Source of the DNA: Clostridiales bacterium
GTDB taxonomy: Bacteria > Bacillota > Clostridia > Christensenellales > Aristaeellaceae
Direction: 5' to 3'
DNA length: 20,182 nucleotides
Assembly (NCBI GenBank): GCA_019420065.1
Contig: JAHZHX010000014.1
Span: forward strand, 1 to 20,182
The translations under genes and the position numbers were made by a program. Below, piece after piece: positions 19,815 through 20,182 of this stretch. Every line of letters begins with the position of its first letter. The stretch's first letter is position 1. A model generated the notes under the pieces. That model ran no database searches and was not told the origin of the DNA. It saw nothing but the letters and a program-made list of their open reading frames with translations.

Positions 19815-20182
19815 ATGTCTTACACCGTCGAAAAAATCGCAAGCAATAAAGTCAAGCTTACATTCACCGCCAGCGTCGAATCCTTTGCCGATGCGATGCA
19901 GAAGGCTTATCTCAAAAACCGCGCCAAGATCAATGTTCCCGGCTTCCGCAAGGGCAAGGCGCCCCGCAAGCTGATTGAGAACATGTATGGCGAAGCGGTG
20001 TTCTACGACGACGCATTCGAGATGATCGCTCAGGAAGCCTATGACGAGGCCGTCAAGGCCGAAAATCTGGCGACCGTGGATCGCCCGGAGGTCGATATCC
20101 AGCAGATCGGCTCTGGCAAAGAGCTGCAATACACCATCGAGGTGTTCGTAAAGCCTGACGTAACGCTGGGCGATTACAAGGG
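19815..20182 (+). CDS. tig: Trigger factor, N-terminal part (cut by window edge)
   Basis: Trigger factor is the ribosome-bound chaperone and prolyl isomerase that meets nascent chains at the exit tunnel. The visible 122 residues are the ribosome-binding domain, with the signature VPGFRKGKAPRKLIE (Phe-Arg-Lys contact with ribosomal protein L23) and the following YGEAVFYDDAFEMIAQEAYDEAV and LQYTIEVFVKPDVTLGDYKG typical of the family. The ATG at 19815 follows CAGGAGG at seven bases. The PPIase and C-terminal arms (family length about 430) lie beyond the window. In many Bacillota clpP and clpX follow tig, but this cannot be seen here. Confidence 0.97.
   Translation, partial: MSYTVEKIASNKVKLTFTASVESFADAMQKAYLKNRAKINVPGFRKGKAPRKLIENMYGEAVFYDDAFEMIAQEAYDEAVKAENLATVDRPEVDIQQIGSGKELQYTIEVFVKPDVTLGDYK

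Overview
This window looks like chromosomal DNA from a GC-rich member of the Bacillota, probably class Clostridia. The reasons are strong AGGAGG-type ribosome binding sites, frequent GTG and TTG starts, a PyrR-type pyrimidine attenuator, the rpsO-pnp order, a single-chain glycyl-tRNA synthetase, an orphan ABC-F protein, a MATE exporter and a clostridial-type PssA. Genus and species cannot be set from the sequence. No tRNA or rRNA genes, CRISPR arrays, insertion sequences, integrases or phage genes were seen, and base composition looks even. It reads as core genome, not a mobile island.

Layout. Positions 1-2420 (minus strand) hold the 5' part of pnp, rpsO with its promoter and structured leader, and uraA with a PyrR binding element, terminator and promoter. 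Positions 2461-6504 (plus) hold an exported cell-wall amidase, a DEAD-box RNA helicase and a MATE transporter, tightly spaced and ending at a bidirectional terminator. Positions 6515-9023 (minus) hold glyQS followed by an SGNH/GDSL esterase. Positions 9140-10234 (plus) hold a membrane-anchored XRE regulator with its own terminator. Positions 10292-14328 (plus) hold a five-gene membrane-lipid operon: a PAP2-like membrane protein, a YbhN/UPF0104 flippase-like protein, phosphatidylserine synthase, phosphatidylserine decarboxylase and a rhomboid-fold protein without visible catalytic residues. Positions 14340-14660 (minus) hold a small zincin-family protein that seems to have lost its zinc motif; it diverges from an ABC-F ATPase (14779-16698), followed by a secreted LTD/CotH-kinase protein (16781-18760). 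Positions 18958-19621 (minus) hold uridine kinase, divergent from the start of trigger factor (19713 to the window end).

How the genes work together. PssA and Psd form the two-step route CDP-diacylglycerol to phosphatidylserine to phosphatidylethanolamine. The three co-transcribed membrane proteins are candidates for moving, remodelling or organising the lipid products. UraA and Udk are both uracil/uridine salvage enzymes but lie far apart, and only uraA shows PyrR control. rpsO, pnp, glyQS, tig, the helicase and the ABC-F protein serve translation, RNA turnover and folding.

The least ordinary observations are the lipid operon with its PAP2-like and pseudo-rhomboid members, the degenerate zincin, a symmetric divergent promoter with an 11-bp perfect inverted repeat spanning both -10 boxes, an inverted repeat around the rpsO -10 region, and a duplicated undescribed domain in the amidase. 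Most recognised promoters carry an extended TGn -10 element. I found no clear evidence of a wholly new defence or mobile system here.
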